DNA from: Alphaproteobacteria bacterium
GTDB lineage: Bacteria; Pseudomonadota; Alphaproteobacteria; JANQMY01
Direction: 5' to 3'
DNA length: 55,035 bases
NCBI GenBank assembly: GCA_028289425.1
Contig: JANQPL010000015.1
Coordinates: 1 to 55,035, forward strand
Shown here: positions 40,735-49,258 of the stretch, piece after piece
Layout of the letters: each line of letters opens with the position of its first letter
How positions within the stretch are numbered: the stretch's first letter is position 1
Translations under genes and position numbers: made by a program
Notes under the pieces: model-generated
Told to the model about the DNA's origin: nothing
Database searches by the model: none
Seen by the model: the letters and a program-made list of their open reading frames with translations, nothing else

Positions 40735-40986
40735 CTAACGGCGGATCAGGCTGATCACAAACAACAGAACAACCGCGCCGACGGTGGCGCCGATGATCGA
40801 GCCCACCAGGCCGGAGCCGACGGAGATCCCCAACACACCGAACAGCCAGCCGCCCACAAAGGCACCGACAATGCCGACAACAACATTGCCCACCAGGCCG
40901 AAGCCACCGCCTTTGACGATGTTCCCGGCAAGCCAACCGGCAATGCCGCCGATGATCAGCCAAATAATTAATCCGCTTGCTGACAT
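40735..40986 (-). CDS. GlsB/YeaQ/YmgE family stress response membrane protein
   Basis: An 83-residue protein, almost entirely hydrophobic and Gly-rich, with three membrane helices (GLIIWLIIGGIAGWLAGNIV, FGLVGNVVVGIVGAFVGGWLF, GLVGSIIGATVGAVVLLFVI). This is the full-length pattern of the transglycosylase-associated/YeaQ family. A GGGGAG site precedes the ATG. Family members are induced in general stress; function is not defined. Confidence 0.92.
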   Translation of the reverse strand: MSASGLIIWLIIGGIAGWLAGNIVKGGGFGLVGNVVVGIVGAFVGGWLFGVLGISVGSGLVGSIIGATVGAVVLLFVISLIRR

Positions 40987-41219
40987 TTAGATGTCTCCCC
41001 TCATCGATAGAAACCGCGAACCGCTTCGTTTGCGTTCCGCGCTCGACCCCATCATATCCGCCTCTTGGAAAGCTGCCAGTATAAGCGTATCCTATATCGG
41101 GACGTGGGCATATTGGTTTTGGGGGCCGCTGTTTGACAGGTGAACAGGCCTTTTGGACCGCCGGATGGGCAGAACAGCCGCGCGTGGTCTCCCAACAAGA
41201 GGGGCTCTTAACTCAAAAG

Positions 41220-41364
41220 CCGGATGAACCCCATGCGCGCGTTGTTTGATTGACCTTCTCCTCCCCGCTCCCCCGGCCCAACCACCCGAGCGAGGGTACC
41301 CTTGGGGTGGTTGGGCCGGGGGAGCGGGGAGGCGTGGGACAAAAAAACCGGATGAACCCCATGC
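41220..41364. repeat. 17-bp direct repeats flanking a palindrome
   Basis: CCGGATGAACCCCATGC at 41220 and 41348 are identical. Similarity extends outward to about 24 bp with two mismatches. They enclose the long palindrome 41260-41332. Direct repeats at both sides of an inverted repeat look like the footprint of an insertion or of slippage. Confidence 0.7.
41260..41332. repeat. Long palindrome, copy A of GGTGGTTGGG family
   Basis: A perfect 28-bp stem (left arm ends CCCAACCACCC, right arm starts GGGTGGTTGGG and ends GGGGGAGCGGGGAGG) with a 17-base loop containing GAGGGTACCCTT. Members of the same family are at 42503, 52916 and 54739, and a half copy at 45644. Confidence 0.85.
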
Positions 41365-41416
41365 ACCCATCTTTTCCACCCATCAAAGAGCGAAAGAAGA
41401 TCACATGAGTCGCGCA

Positions 41417-42301
41417 TTAGGCGATTAGGGCGGATGCGGCGTCGCGGATTGTTTGAAGGGCCGTTTGGCGCATATGGGCTTCACGGGCCGGGTCCAGCCG
41501 CCAGTCCCCCATATACTTTTGCGCGGCGGCGGCCACATATATCTGCCAAAGGGCAAAGCGCTTGAGGTCCAAGGGCGCGGTGCGCGCGTAAGCCTCCCGG
41601 AAGCAGGTCATGCCATGGTTCCCATAAACATAGCGCAGCTCGAGGCAGGTACACGCCACGTCCGACAGCGGATCGCCAAGCGCGGCATCTTCCCAATCGA
41701 GCACGGCGGCGATGCGGCCTTCCCGCCAAATCAGGTTCTCGGGCCAGAAGTCTCCATGCAGCAGAACAGGTGTGCCGGTGAAGGCGGTGTTTGTGAGGCC
41801 GGCGAGATGCTGGCGTAACGCCTCCCATTCCGATCCCGCCGGCAAGAAGTCAAAGAGTTCCGGCAGTGGGTCCATGCGCAGGGGCAAATCGGGCGCGCCC
41901 TCGATCCGTGTACGGTGAATGCGGCGCAGCGTCTCCGCCATGGTGTCGATGCGCACATCAACCGCGTCGTCCGCAATGGCAGTCGAACCGTCGACAAACG
42001 CGATGCCCAAATAGGGGTGCTTCAAGTGCCGGCGGCTGGCGTCCACGAAAAGCGGTTCCGGCACGGGCAGCCCGGCGCGATGAAGGGCGGCTAAGAGCTG
42101 AAACTCCGCATCCGCATCGTGGCCGCCATGGGTCGCCCCATGAATGCGCAGCACGACTGAGAAGGCCCTGCCGTCTGCCGGGACCAGATCGAGCCGGTAG
42201 ACGTCGGCCGAAACGCCGCCCGTCAACCGCGTGGCGTTCGCCAGCCGCGCGCCGGGGAAATGCCGGTCGACGAGTTTCTTGAAGTCGCTTTCAGACGTCA
42301 C
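41417..42301 (-). CDS. Phosphotransferase (aminoglycoside phosphotransferase/choline kinase-like) family protein
   Basis: A 294-residue kinase-like fold protein. It shows the nucleotide-binding loop LTGGVSADVYRLDL, the Brenner motif LLHGDFWPENLIW (catalytic Asp in HGD) and AVLDWEDAALGDPLSDVA (metal-binding Asp). Such proteins phosphorylate small molecules such as choline, sugars, homoserine or antibiotics; sequence alone does not select the substrate. No strong reason to call it a resistance gene. It lies 22 bp from tRNA-Gly on the same strand. Confidence 0.9.
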   Translation of the reverse strand: MTSESDFKKLVDRHFPGARLANATRLTGGVSADVYRLDLVPADGRAFSVVLRIHGATHGGHDADAEFQLLAALHRAGLPVPEPLFVDASRRHLKHPYLGIAFVDGSTAIADDAVDVRIDTMAETLRRIHRTRIEGAPDLPLRMDPLPELFDFLPAGSEWEALRQHLAGLTNTAFTGTPVLLHGDFWPENLIWREGRIAAVLDWEDAALGDPLSDVACTCLELRYVYGNHGMTCFREAYARTAPLDLKRFALWQIYVAAAAQKYMGDWRLDPAREAHMRQTALQTIRDAASALIA

Positions 42302-42323
42302 ACAAGAATGGACCGTTGGAAAA

Positions 42324-42398
42324 TGGAGCGGGCGATGAGATTCGAACTCACGACCCCAACCTTGGCAAGGTTGTGCTCTACCCCTGAGCTACGCCCGC
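42324..42398 (-). tRNA. tRNA-Gly (anticodon GCC)
   Basis: On the minus strand the sequence begins GCGGGCGTAGCTCAGGGGTA and ends with CGCCCGC, T and encoded CCA. The acceptor arm (GCGGGCG/CGCCCGC) pairs perfectly, the D arm and the T arm (GTTCGAATC) are standard, and the anticodon loop CTTGCCAAG gives anticodon GCC (glycine). Total 75 nt including CCA. Confidence 0.98.
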
Positions 42399-42502
42399 GC
42401 TCCGATGCGGTGATCCGTTAACCAGTAAACCGGCGGATCCAAAAGAAGGCCGCCGTTATTGCGCAAACATATGCTTAATGCAAGGCATTGTTTGACGGCC
42501 TA

Positions 42503-42580
42503 GCCGGCCCACTCCCCCGGCCCAACCACCCCAAGGGTACCCTCATCGGGTGGTTGGGCCGGGGGAGTGGGCTGGCCCGG
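42503..42580. repeat. Long palindrome, copy B of GGTGGTTGGG family
   Basis: Left arm GCCCACTCCCCCGGCCCAAC (continuing CACCC) at 42507-42531 pairs with GGGTGGTTGGGCCGGGGGAG (continuing TGGGC) at 42548-42572; the loop contains AAGGGTACCCTC. It fills most of the gap between tRNA-Gly and the prolyl-tRNA editing gene. Confidence 0.85.
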
Positions 42581-42636
42581 TGATATCAACATAAGTTATA
42601 CCCCCCAAGATTTGGTTTAAGGACGCCGTCTTCTTC

Positions 42637-43149
42637 ATGCCCGCAACCCCGGAAGATCTTTTTGCCCTGCTCGACAAGCTGGAGGTAGCGCATCGCACCC
42701 TTGCCCACGAGCCGGCCCACACGGTGGAAGACGCCAAGCGCCTGCGCGGGCCGCTGGACGGGCAGCACACAAAGAACCTGTTCGTGCGGGATAAAAAGCG
42801 GAACATGTATCTGGTCACTTTGCGGGAAGACCGGCAGGTGCACCTGCCCGAGCTGTCCAAAGTGCTGGGGGCGCGCGGGCGCTTTTCCTTCGGGTCGGCC
42901 GAACTGCTGATGGAGGCGCTGGGTGTGCCGCCCGGCTCGGTCACACCGTTCTCCGTCATGAATGATGTGGGGCGCAGGGTCACATTAGTGTTGGACGCGG
43001 GCTTTCGCGGGCCCGAGTTGCTTTATTTCCACCCCCTCAAAAACGACAAGACAACGGGCCTCAGCTATGACGGGTTTGCCCGCTTTTTGAGCCATTGCGG
43101 GGTGGTGCCCGTGTTCGTCGATTTCGATACGCTGACCGTGGTCGATTAA
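42637..43149 (+). CDS. Prolyl-tRNA editing (YbaK/ProXp-ala-like) protein
   Basis: A 170-residue deacylase of the bacterial prolyl-tRNA synthetase-associated (INS) domain family. It has the N-terminal PATPEDLFALLDKLEVAHRT, the signature HTKNLFVRDKKRNMYLV with the catalytic-type Lys, and GVPPGSVTPFSVMNDVGRRV, the mid-domain motif. Such proteins hydrolyse mischarged tRNAs (usually Ala-tRNA-Pro) in trans. The frame is complete. It stands next to, but has no specific connection with, tRNA-Gly. Confidence 0.92.
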   Translation: MPATPEDLFALLDKLEVAHRTLAHEPAHTVEDAKRLRGPLDGQHTKNLFVRDKKRNMYLVTLREDRQVHLPELSKVLGARGRFSFGSAELLMEALGVPPGSVTPFSVMNDVGRRVTLVLDAGFRGPELLYFHPLKNDKTTGLSYDGFARFLSHCGVVPVFVDFDTLTVVD

Positions 43150-43278
43150 CGCGACACGATTCCCCTTCATTCTTGGGCAAAACGGCTTATCTTGATCCAT
43201 ACCTCGACCTTGCCTCAATCGGCCGCACGCAGTATGTCCCCTGGACGCAAAACGAGTTGGGGCAGCAAAGGGACGGAA

Positions 43279-44196
43279 ATGGAAACCATCATTGGGCAGC
43301 CGGACGGGGCCGCGGGCGCGGCGCCGGAAGATCTGATTAAAGACACCACCGCCGAGACCTTCGCCACGGATGTGTTGGAAGCTTCGACCCAGGCGCCGGT
43401 GATTGTGGATTTTTGGGCGCCCTGGTGCGGTCCCTGCAAACAGCTCACCCCCATTTTGGAGAAAGTGGTGAAAGGCGCACGCGGCGCGGTGCGCATGGTC
43501 AAAATCAATATCGACGAAAACCAGCAGATTGCCGCCCAGCTGCGCATTCAGTCGATCCCGGCCGTGTTCGCTTTCAAGAACGGCCAGCCGGTGGACGGCT
43601 TTATGGGGGCGGTACCCGAATCCCAGGTGCGCGCCTTTGTGGAACGCCTGACCGGCGATTTAGGACCGTCGCCGGTCGATCAGATCCTGGAACAGGCGAG
43701 CATGTTGTTCGAGTCGGGCGATGTGGCCCAGGCGGCCCAAGCCTATGGCGCCGTGCTGCAGGAAGACCCCACCAATGCAAGCGCGATCGGCGGCTTGGCC
43801 AAGTGCTATATCAAGACGGGCGATCTGGAACGGGCCCAGCAAACCCTGGCGCTGGCACCCCCCGAAGCCAAATCGGACCCCGCCATCCAAAGCGCGGAAG
43901 CCGCCCTGAAACTGGGCGAGCAGGCAAACGATGCGGGCGACATTGCGCCCCTGCAGCAAAAGGTGGATGCGAATCCGAAAGATCACCAAGCACGCTTCGA
44001 TCTGGCCATGGCCTTGAACGCCGGCGGCGACCGAGAAGGGGCCGTGCGCGAGTTGTTGGAGATCGTCCGCCGCGACCGCGCCTGGAACGACGAAGCCGCG
44101 CGCAAGCAATTGCTCACCTTGTTTGAGGCCTTCGGGCCCACCGACGAGGTGACCTTAAGCGGGCGGCGCCAGTTGTCGTCCATTCTGTTTTCCTGA
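43279..44196 (+). CDS. Thioredoxin-domain/TPR co-chaperone (YbbN/CnoX-like)
   Basis: A 305-residue protein: a thioredoxin domain (about 20-130) with an intact WCGPC active site (Cys50, Cys53) and the cis-Pro in QSIPAVFAF, then a C-terminal tetratricopeptide-like region (VDQILEQASMLFESGDVAQA, ASAIGGLAKCYIKTGDLERA, FDLAMALNAGGDREGAVREL). This is the CnoX/YbbN layout: a holdase/redox partner of chaperonins. Unlike E. coli YbbN the CxxC is complete, as in alphaproteobacterial relatives. AAGGGACGG precedes the ATG at 43279. First gene of a run with the LON-domain gene, Trm112 and DUF971. Confidence 0.92.
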   Translation: METIIGQPDGAAGAAPEDLIKDTTAETFATDVLEASTQAPVIVDFWAPWCGPCKQLTPILEKVVKGARGAVRMVKINIDENQQIAAQLRIQSIPAVFAFKNGQPVDGFMGAVPESQVRAFVERLTGDLGPSPVDQILEQASMLFESGDVAQAAQAYGAVLQEDPTNASAIGGLAKCYIKTGDLERAQQTLALAPPEAKSDPAIQSAEAALKLGEQANDAGDIAPLQQKVDANPKDHQARFDLAMALNAGGDREGAVRELLEIVRRDRAWNDEAARKQLLTLFEAFGPTDEVTLSGRRQLSSILFS

Positions 44197-44215
44197 TCAT
44201 GGAAGGATGTCGCGC

Positions 44216-44899
44216 ATGATGCAGAAGGCCGGCGCCGGTCCAAAACATTATCACCATTTGGACGAGCTGCCCGACATGATCGCGATCTTCCCTTTGACGG
44301 GCGCCTTGCTGCTGCCGCGCGGCTCGCTGCCGCTCAATATTTTCGAACCGCGCTATCTGGCCATGGTGGACGACGCCTTGGCCGGCCACCGCATGATCGG
44401 CATGGTGCAGCCGGAGGCGGGCGCCGAAGACGACGACAAGCCGGCGGTTTACGACACGGGCTGTGCGGGCCGCATTACCTCGTTCAGTGAAACGGAAGAC
44501 GGCCGCTACCTCATCAGCCTCACCGGCATTTGCCGCTTTCACATCCGGCAAGAGGTTGTGAATGATTGGGCTTTCCGGGAAGCGGAGGTGGATTTTGCGC
44601 CTTTCGAAGGCGATTTGACCCCGCTGGTGGATGAAGGGCGGCTGGACCGGGAACATCTGCTGTCGGCGCTCAGGGTTTATTTGTCCGCGCAGAATCTGAA
44701 AGCCGACTGGGAATCCATCGAACATGCCAAAGCGGAAACGCTGATCAATTCGCTGTGCATGATCTGCCCCTTCGATGCCTCGGAAAAACAGGCCCTGCTG
44801 GAGGCACACAGCGTCGAGGAACGCGCCGAGACGCTGATCGCGCTGATTGAGATGGCCAGCGTCGATCCGCCCGGGGGGCCGGGTTCATCCCTGCAATAG
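44216..44899 (+). CDS. LON peptidase substrate-binding domain protein
   Basis: About 227 residues with the N-terminal (substrate-binding) domain of Lon without ATPase or protease parts: IAIFPLTGALLLPRGSLPLN and IFEPRYLAMVDDALAGHRMI, then GCAGRITSFSETEDGRYLIS and a helical C-terminal half. GGAAGGA ends eight bases before the ATG at 44216; the ATG at 44207 is too close. Standard neighbour of the YbbN-type gene in alphaproteobacteria; role unclear. Confidence 0.9.
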   Translation: MMQKAGAGPKHYHHLDELPDMIAIFPLTGALLLPRGSLPLNIFEPRYLAMVDDALAGHRMIGMVQPEAGAEDDDKPAVYDTGCAGRITSFSETEDGRYLISLTGICRFHIRQEVVNDWAFREAEVDFAPFEGDLTPLVDEGRLDREHLLSALRVYLSAQNLKADWESIEHAKAETLINSLCMICPFDASEKQALLEAHSVEERAETLIALIEMASVDPPGGPGSSLQ

Positions 44900-44927
44900 A
44901 AGAATATTCTAGAACAAGAGATTTGTC

Positions 44928-45134
44928 ATGTCCGACCACGCGCTGGAAGTTGACCCCAAACTGCTCGAAATCCTGGTATGCCCGCTCTCCAAAGGGCCGC
45001 TGAAATACAATCGCGACAGCCAAGAATTGCTGTGCAAGCAATCAGGGCTTGCCTATCCCATTCGCGACGGCATTCCCATCATGCTGCCGGAAGAGGCGCG
45101 GGAATTGTCCGATGATGAAAAGCACGCCCTCTGA
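44928..45134 (+). CDS. Trm112 family protein
   Basis: A 68-residue protein: [20 protein letters not shown] then [20 protein letters not shown], the YcaR/Trm112 pattern. Only two of the zinc-type cysteines are present (CPL and LCKQ), as usual in bacterial members. Eukaryotic and archaeal Trm112 activates methyltransferases; the bacterial role is open. Two bases separate it from the DUF971 gene. Confidence 0.93.
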   Translation: MSDHALEVDPKLLEILVCPLSKGPLKYNRDSQELLCKQSGLAYPIRDGIPIMLPEEARELSDDEKHAL

Positions 45135-45136
45135 TC

Positions 45137-45517
45137 GTGTCCGATGCCACGACAGAGCGCCCCGCGGCGCCCCATCCCACGGAAATCCGCGTTCACAAAG
45201 ACCGGGCAAGCCTGACTGTCACCTTTGATGACGGCAACGCTTTCCTTTTGCCCGCAGAGTTTTTGCGGGTCGAAAGCCCCAGCGCCGAAGTGAAGGGCCA
45301 TGGGGCGGGCCAAGCCATCACCCTGGGCGGCAAACGCCATGTGAAGATCAAAGGCGCCGAGCCGGTTGGGAACTATGCGGTGCGGCTGACTTTCGATGAT
45401 GGCCACGACACGGGGCTTTATTCCTGGACCTTGCTCTACCGCTTGGGCCGCGACCGGGAAACGATCTGGCGGGCCTATCTGGAGCGGCTCAAGGCACAAG
45501 GAAAGACACGGGAGTAG
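45137..45517 (+). CDS. DUF971 (gamma-butyrobetaine hydroxylase-like N-terminal) domain protein
   Basis: A 126-residue protein with the DUF971 domain: HPTEIRVHKDRASLTVTFDD, FLLPAEFLRVESPSAEVKGH, and VGNYAVRLTFDDGHDTGLYSW. The domain is linked with iron-sulfur cluster or P-loop ATPase (ApbC) functions elsewhere. It starts with GTG at 45137 just after the Trm112 stop, so translation is coupled. Confidence 0.92.
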   Translation: MSDATTERPAAPHPTEIRVHKDRASLTVTFDDGNAFLLPAEFLRVESPSAEVKGHGAGQAITLGGKRHVKIKGAEPVGNYAVRLTFDDGHDTGLYSWTLLYRLGRDRETIWRAYLERLKAQGKTRE

Positions 45518-45518
45518 G

Positions 45519-45668
45519 CGTCGTCCTTGGCCCGCGTAGCGGGACGAGGATCCAATGGCAGTTCATCAAACAAAACGGCAAGCATCTTTATGCTCGGCAT
45601 CGCTATTGGATGCCCGCCCAGGGGCGGGCATGACAACAAAAAAGGTTGGGACGGGGGAGTGGGTGGCT
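45519..45668. repeat. Composite repeat: CGTCGT..GGATCC unit, ATGCCCGCC hairpin and half copy E
   Basis: A GTCGTCCTTGGCCCGCGTAG hairpin unit (CCGCGTAGCGGG) and the phrase GAGGATCCAATGGC come first, then TGGATGCCCGCCCAGGGGCG with GGGCATGAC, a familiar dispersed repeat type. At 45644 GGTTGGGACGGGGGAGTGGG is a right half of the long palindrome family without its left arm. All lie between the convergent DUF971 and UbiH-like genes. Confidence 0.65.
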
Positions 45669-45678
45669 TGGCCTACAA

Positions 45679-46926
45679 TTAAAGCGGCTCACCCCGCAGC
45701 AGCCGGGGCAGGTCACCGGAGGCGCCGCCTGCTTGAGACATGAAAAACCGGCGCAAGGGCCCGATCTGATTGACCAAGCCGAGCCCCAGGCCACGCACAA
45801 CCCGCAGCGGGCCGATATCGTTGGAGAACAGGCGGTTTAGAACATCGGTCACGCCCGCCAGCATCACATTGTCGAAGCGCCGCCAGGTCTGATATCGGGC
45901 GAGCACGTCGGTTGCCCCGATGTCGAGGCCGAGCCGCGCCGCATCGATCAGCACTTCCGACAGGGCCGCCACATCGCGCAGCCCCATATTAAACCCTTGC
46001 CCGGCAATGGGATGGATCGCATGGGCCGCGTCGCCGACCAGGGCCAGACGCGGCGCGATATAGTCATGGGCCAATTGCAGCCCCAGCGGATAGGACCAGC
46101 GCGGGCCGACCACTTGGGCATCGCCCAAGAACGGGCCAAAACGATCGCGCATGGCGGCATTGAAGTCGTGGTCCGACATGGAGAGGAAGGCTGGTGTTTG
46201 GTCCTTGTCTTCGGTCCAGACGAGAGATGAGCGATTGTCCGTCAACGGAAGAATGGCAAAGGGGCCCGACGGCAGGAAGTACTCATGAGCCACGTTGCCA
46301 TGGGGCTCCTCATGGGCGACGGTCGCCACAATCCCCCACTGGTCATAGGCCCAGCCCATGGTCTTGAGGCCGGCGCCGTCGCGCACTCGGGAATTTCGGC
46401 CGTCCGCCGCCACGCACAGACGTGCAGATGCCACGCGGCCATCCCCCAGCGCCACGCGCACACCCTGGGGCCCATATTCGATGGTCTCTGCAGTTTGAGG
46501 GGCCAGTAAGGTCAAACCAGGTGCTTCCGACACCGCCGTCTGAAGAGCTGCCCGCAAATGCCGGTTTTCGAGCATGTGAAATAGCGGCTCTTCACCGATC
46601 TCTTCATGATCGAAATGGAGAAACAGCGGCGCCGCTCCGTCGCGCACCCGCCCATCGGAGACAACGATGTCGGTCACCGGTTGGGCATCGGGTGCCAGAT
46701 CCCGCCACACGCCCAATTGGTCCAGCATGCGGCAGGAGGCAAGGGCCACCGATGAGGCCCGGCCGTCGAATTCGGCCCCGAGGGCTGTTTTGGGGTCGCC
46801 CGCATCGATGATGATGGCGGTAAGGCCCCCCTGGCAGAGCGCCAAGCCCAGCGTGGCGCCCACCAAGCCGCCACCGACGATCACCACATCGGCATTCAGA
46901 TCAGGCTGCTGTTCATTGGGCTCCAT
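45679..46926 (-). CDS. UbiH/UbiF/VisC family FAD-dependent hydroxylase (ubiquinone biosynthesis)
   Basis: A 415-residue FAD monooxygenase. It has the dinucleotide-binding VVIVGGGLVGATLGLALCQG (about 14-33), the second FAD motif with DG (AADGRNSRVRD), and the C-terminal GDAAHAIHPIAGQGFNMGLRD signature of UbiH-type hydroxylases. It should hydroxylate an intermediate of ubiquinone synthesis; which ring carbon (UbiH, UbiF, UbiL or UbiM type) cannot be said. It starts at 46926. Confidence 0.94.
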   Translation of the reverse strand: MEPNEQQPDLNADVVIVGGGLVGATLGLALCQGGLTAIIIDAGDPKTALGAEFDGRASSVALASCRMLDQLGVWRDLAPDAQPVTDIVVSDGRVRDGAAPLFLHFDHEEIGEEPLFHMLENRHLRAALQTAVSEAPGLTLLAPQTAETIEYGPQGVRVALGDGRVASARLCVAADGRNSRVRDGAGLKTMGWAYDQWGIVATVAHEEPHGNVAHEYFLPSGPFAILPLTDNRSSLVWTEDKDQTPAFLSMSDHDFNAAMRDRFGPFLGDAQVVGPRWSYPLGLQLAHDYIAPRLALVGDAAHAIHPIAGQGFNMGLRDVAALSEVLIDAARLGLDIGATDVLARYQTWRRFDNVMLAGVTDVLNRLFSNDIGPLRVVRGLGLGLVNQIGPLRRFFMSQAGGASGDLPRLLRGEPL

Positions 46927-47584
<658 letters not shown>

Positions 47585-47594
47585 GAGAGGCAAG

Positions 47595-48926
47595 ATGAAA
47601 CTCACGAAAAAAATGCTCGGGATTGCAGGTGCGGCCGGGCTTCTCTCGGTGGGGATGACGGAGGCTGCCTTCGCCGCTCCCTCCGCTGAAACCGCTTTTG
47701 TATTTAACACCTTACTGTTTTTGATCGGCGGCTTTTTGGTCATGTTCATGGCCGCCGGTTTCTGCATGCTCGAAGTGGGCATGGTGCGGTCGAAGAACGC
47801 GGCAACGATCTGCGTGAAGAATATCGGCCTCTATTCCATTGCCGGCCTGATGTATTACTTCATCGGCTACAACCTCATGTATTCCGGCGTTGATGCCAAT
47901 GGCGGCTATTTCGGCACGCCCTTGCCGTGGACGTCCGATTTGAGCGGCCTCATCGAAGGCGGCTCTTATGTGGGCGACAGCTCGGGCTACGCACCGGCCT
48001 CCGACTGGTTCTTCCAGATGGTTTTCTGTGCAACGGCAGCCTCGATCGTTTCGGGCACCATCGCCGAGCGCGTTAAGCTCTGGCCGTTCTTCATTTTCGT
48101 AGCTGTCCTGACCGGCGTTCTTTACCCGATCACCGGCTCTTGGGAATGGGGCGCAGGCTGGCTCGACCAGATGGGCTTTTCCGATTTCGCCGGTTCTACC
48201 CTGGTGCACTCGGTGGGCGGCTGGGCCGCTCTTGTGGGCGCCATCCTGATCGGCGCCCGCGCGGGCAAATACGGACCGGACGGTTCCATCAACCCAATCC
48301 CTGGCTCGTCGCTGCCGCTCGCCACGCTGGGCACATTCATCCTGTGGCTCGGCTGGTTCGGCTTTAACGGCGGTTCCCAATTGGCGGCCGGTTCTGCTGT
48401 GGACGTGGACTCCGTTGCCACCATCTTCGGTAATACGAACATTGCCGCCGGCGCCGGCTGTGTGGCCGCGATGCTGCTGAGCCAAGTGTTCTACGGCAAG
48501 GTGGACTTGACTTTTGCGCTGAACGGCGCGCTGGCCGGTCTGGTGTCGATCACCGCCGAGCCGCTGACCCCGAGCTTCGCCATGGCCGCCTTCATCGGTG
48601 CCATCGGTGGCGTGCTGGTGGTGCTGTCGGTGCCGGTGCTTGACCGTTTCCGGGTCGACGATGTGGTGGGCGCCATTCCGGTTCACCTGGTGGCCGGCAT
48701 CTGGGGCACCATGGCCGTGCCGATCACGAACGGCGATGCGACCTTCGGTGTGCAAGCGATCGGCGTTGTTGCGATCGGTGCCTTCACCGTGGTTGCCAGC
48801 TTGATCTTCTGGCTGGTTCTGCAGCTGACCGTCGGCTTGCGGGCCTCGGAAGAAGACGAGATGAGCGGTCTAGACCAATCGGAACTCGGCCTCGAGGCCT
48901 ATCCGGAGTTTGGCCGCGGAGCGTAA
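47595..48926 (+). CDS. amtB: Ammonium transporter AmtB
   Basis: A 443-residue membrane protein. An N-terminal signal peptide (MLGIAGAAGLLSVGMTEAAF, cleaved after AFA) precedes about 11 membrane helices. Amt signatures are present: DFAGSTLVHSVGGWAALVGA with the first pore His and VHLVAGIWGTMAVP with the second, plus the family phrase GAILIGARAGKYG. TTAGGAGAGG precedes the ATG. It imports ammonium and is blocked by GlnK. A strong terminator follows. Confidence 0.97.
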   Translation: MKLTKKMLGIAGAAGLLSVGMTEAAFAAPSAETAFVFNTLLFLIGGFLVMFMAAGFCMLEVGMVRSKNAATICVKNIGLYSIAGLMYYFIGYNLMYSGVDANGGYFGTPLPWTSDLSGLIEGGSYVGDSSGYAPASDWFFQMVFCATAASIVSGTIAERVKLWPFFIFVAVLTGVLYPITGSWEWGAGWLDQMGFSDFAGSTLVHSVGGWAALVGAILIGARAGKYGPDGSINPIPGSSLPLATLGTFILWLGWFGFNGGSQLAAGSAVDVDSVATIFGNTNIAAGAGCVAAMLLSQVFYGKVDLTFALNGALAGLVSITAEPLTPSFAMAAFIGAIGGVLVVLSVPVLDRFRVDDVVGAIPVHLVAGIWGTMAVPITNGDATFGVQAIGVVAIGAFTVVASLIFWLVLQLTVGLRASEEDEMSGLDQSELGLEAYPEFGRGA

Positions 48927-48980
48927 CAACCTCCCTAACGTCCGCTGTTTGCGTTCCCTTTTCAGCGTGACGACCTTAAG

Positions 48981-49016
48981 CCTGGCGGTGCCCCAAGCAC
49001 CGCCAGGTTTTTTTTG
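48981..49016 (+). terminator. Rho-independent terminator after glnK-amtB
   Basis: CCTGGCGGTG (48981-48990) pairs perfectly with CACCGCCAGG (48998-49007) around a 7-base loop and is followed by eight T residues and GTTTT. A textbook intrinsic terminator 55 bp after the amtB stop. Confidence 0.92.
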
Positions 49017-49258
49017 TTTTCGGATTTCAGCCGCCCGAACAGTCCATTCGTGTAATGACGAAATGGTCGCCGCAGCGCCTCCCTCGACATTCATCTGTCT
49101 ACGGAATATTGGCGCTTTTCCTTTCCGCAGGTTAGCGATTGTTAACAGATCGTTAAGGGTTGCCCCCTAGACGAAGAAGGGCGGCGGGCATAGCATCCGC
49201 CACGGGTATTTCGGGTCGTCCTGAGCGCAGGGGGCCGCCCCAAATAAAAGAGCATGTG
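49017..49258. other. Intergenic region before aminotransferase gene
   Basis: About 240 bp after the amtB terminator with no gene. The repeat GTTAGCGATTGTTAACAGAT around 49130-49150 includes TTGTTAACA, a palindrome (GTTAAC). Promoter of the aminotransferase-ftsK-lolA run is expected here. Confidence 0.4.

Larger units (their letters stand above)
40987..41416. other. 430-bp intergenic region with direct repeat and long palindrome
   Basis: No gene is supportable. It holds a 73-bp palindrome (41260-41332) flanked by two copies of the 17-mer CCGGATGAACCCCATGC (41220-41236 and 41348-41364). The left 200 bp show no clear signal apart from presumed promoter sequence for the YeaQ-like gene. Confidence 0.55.

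Noticed and set aside
41417-42301. Aminoglycoside resistance gene
   Set aside because: The fold and motifs match the broad phosphotransferase family, but nothing identifies an antibiotic substrate and it stands among housekeeping genes.
42324-42398. tRNA-Gly as attachment site of an integrated element
   Set aside because: No integrase and no second copy of the tRNA 3' end is visible in the window; flanks are core genes and a palindrome.
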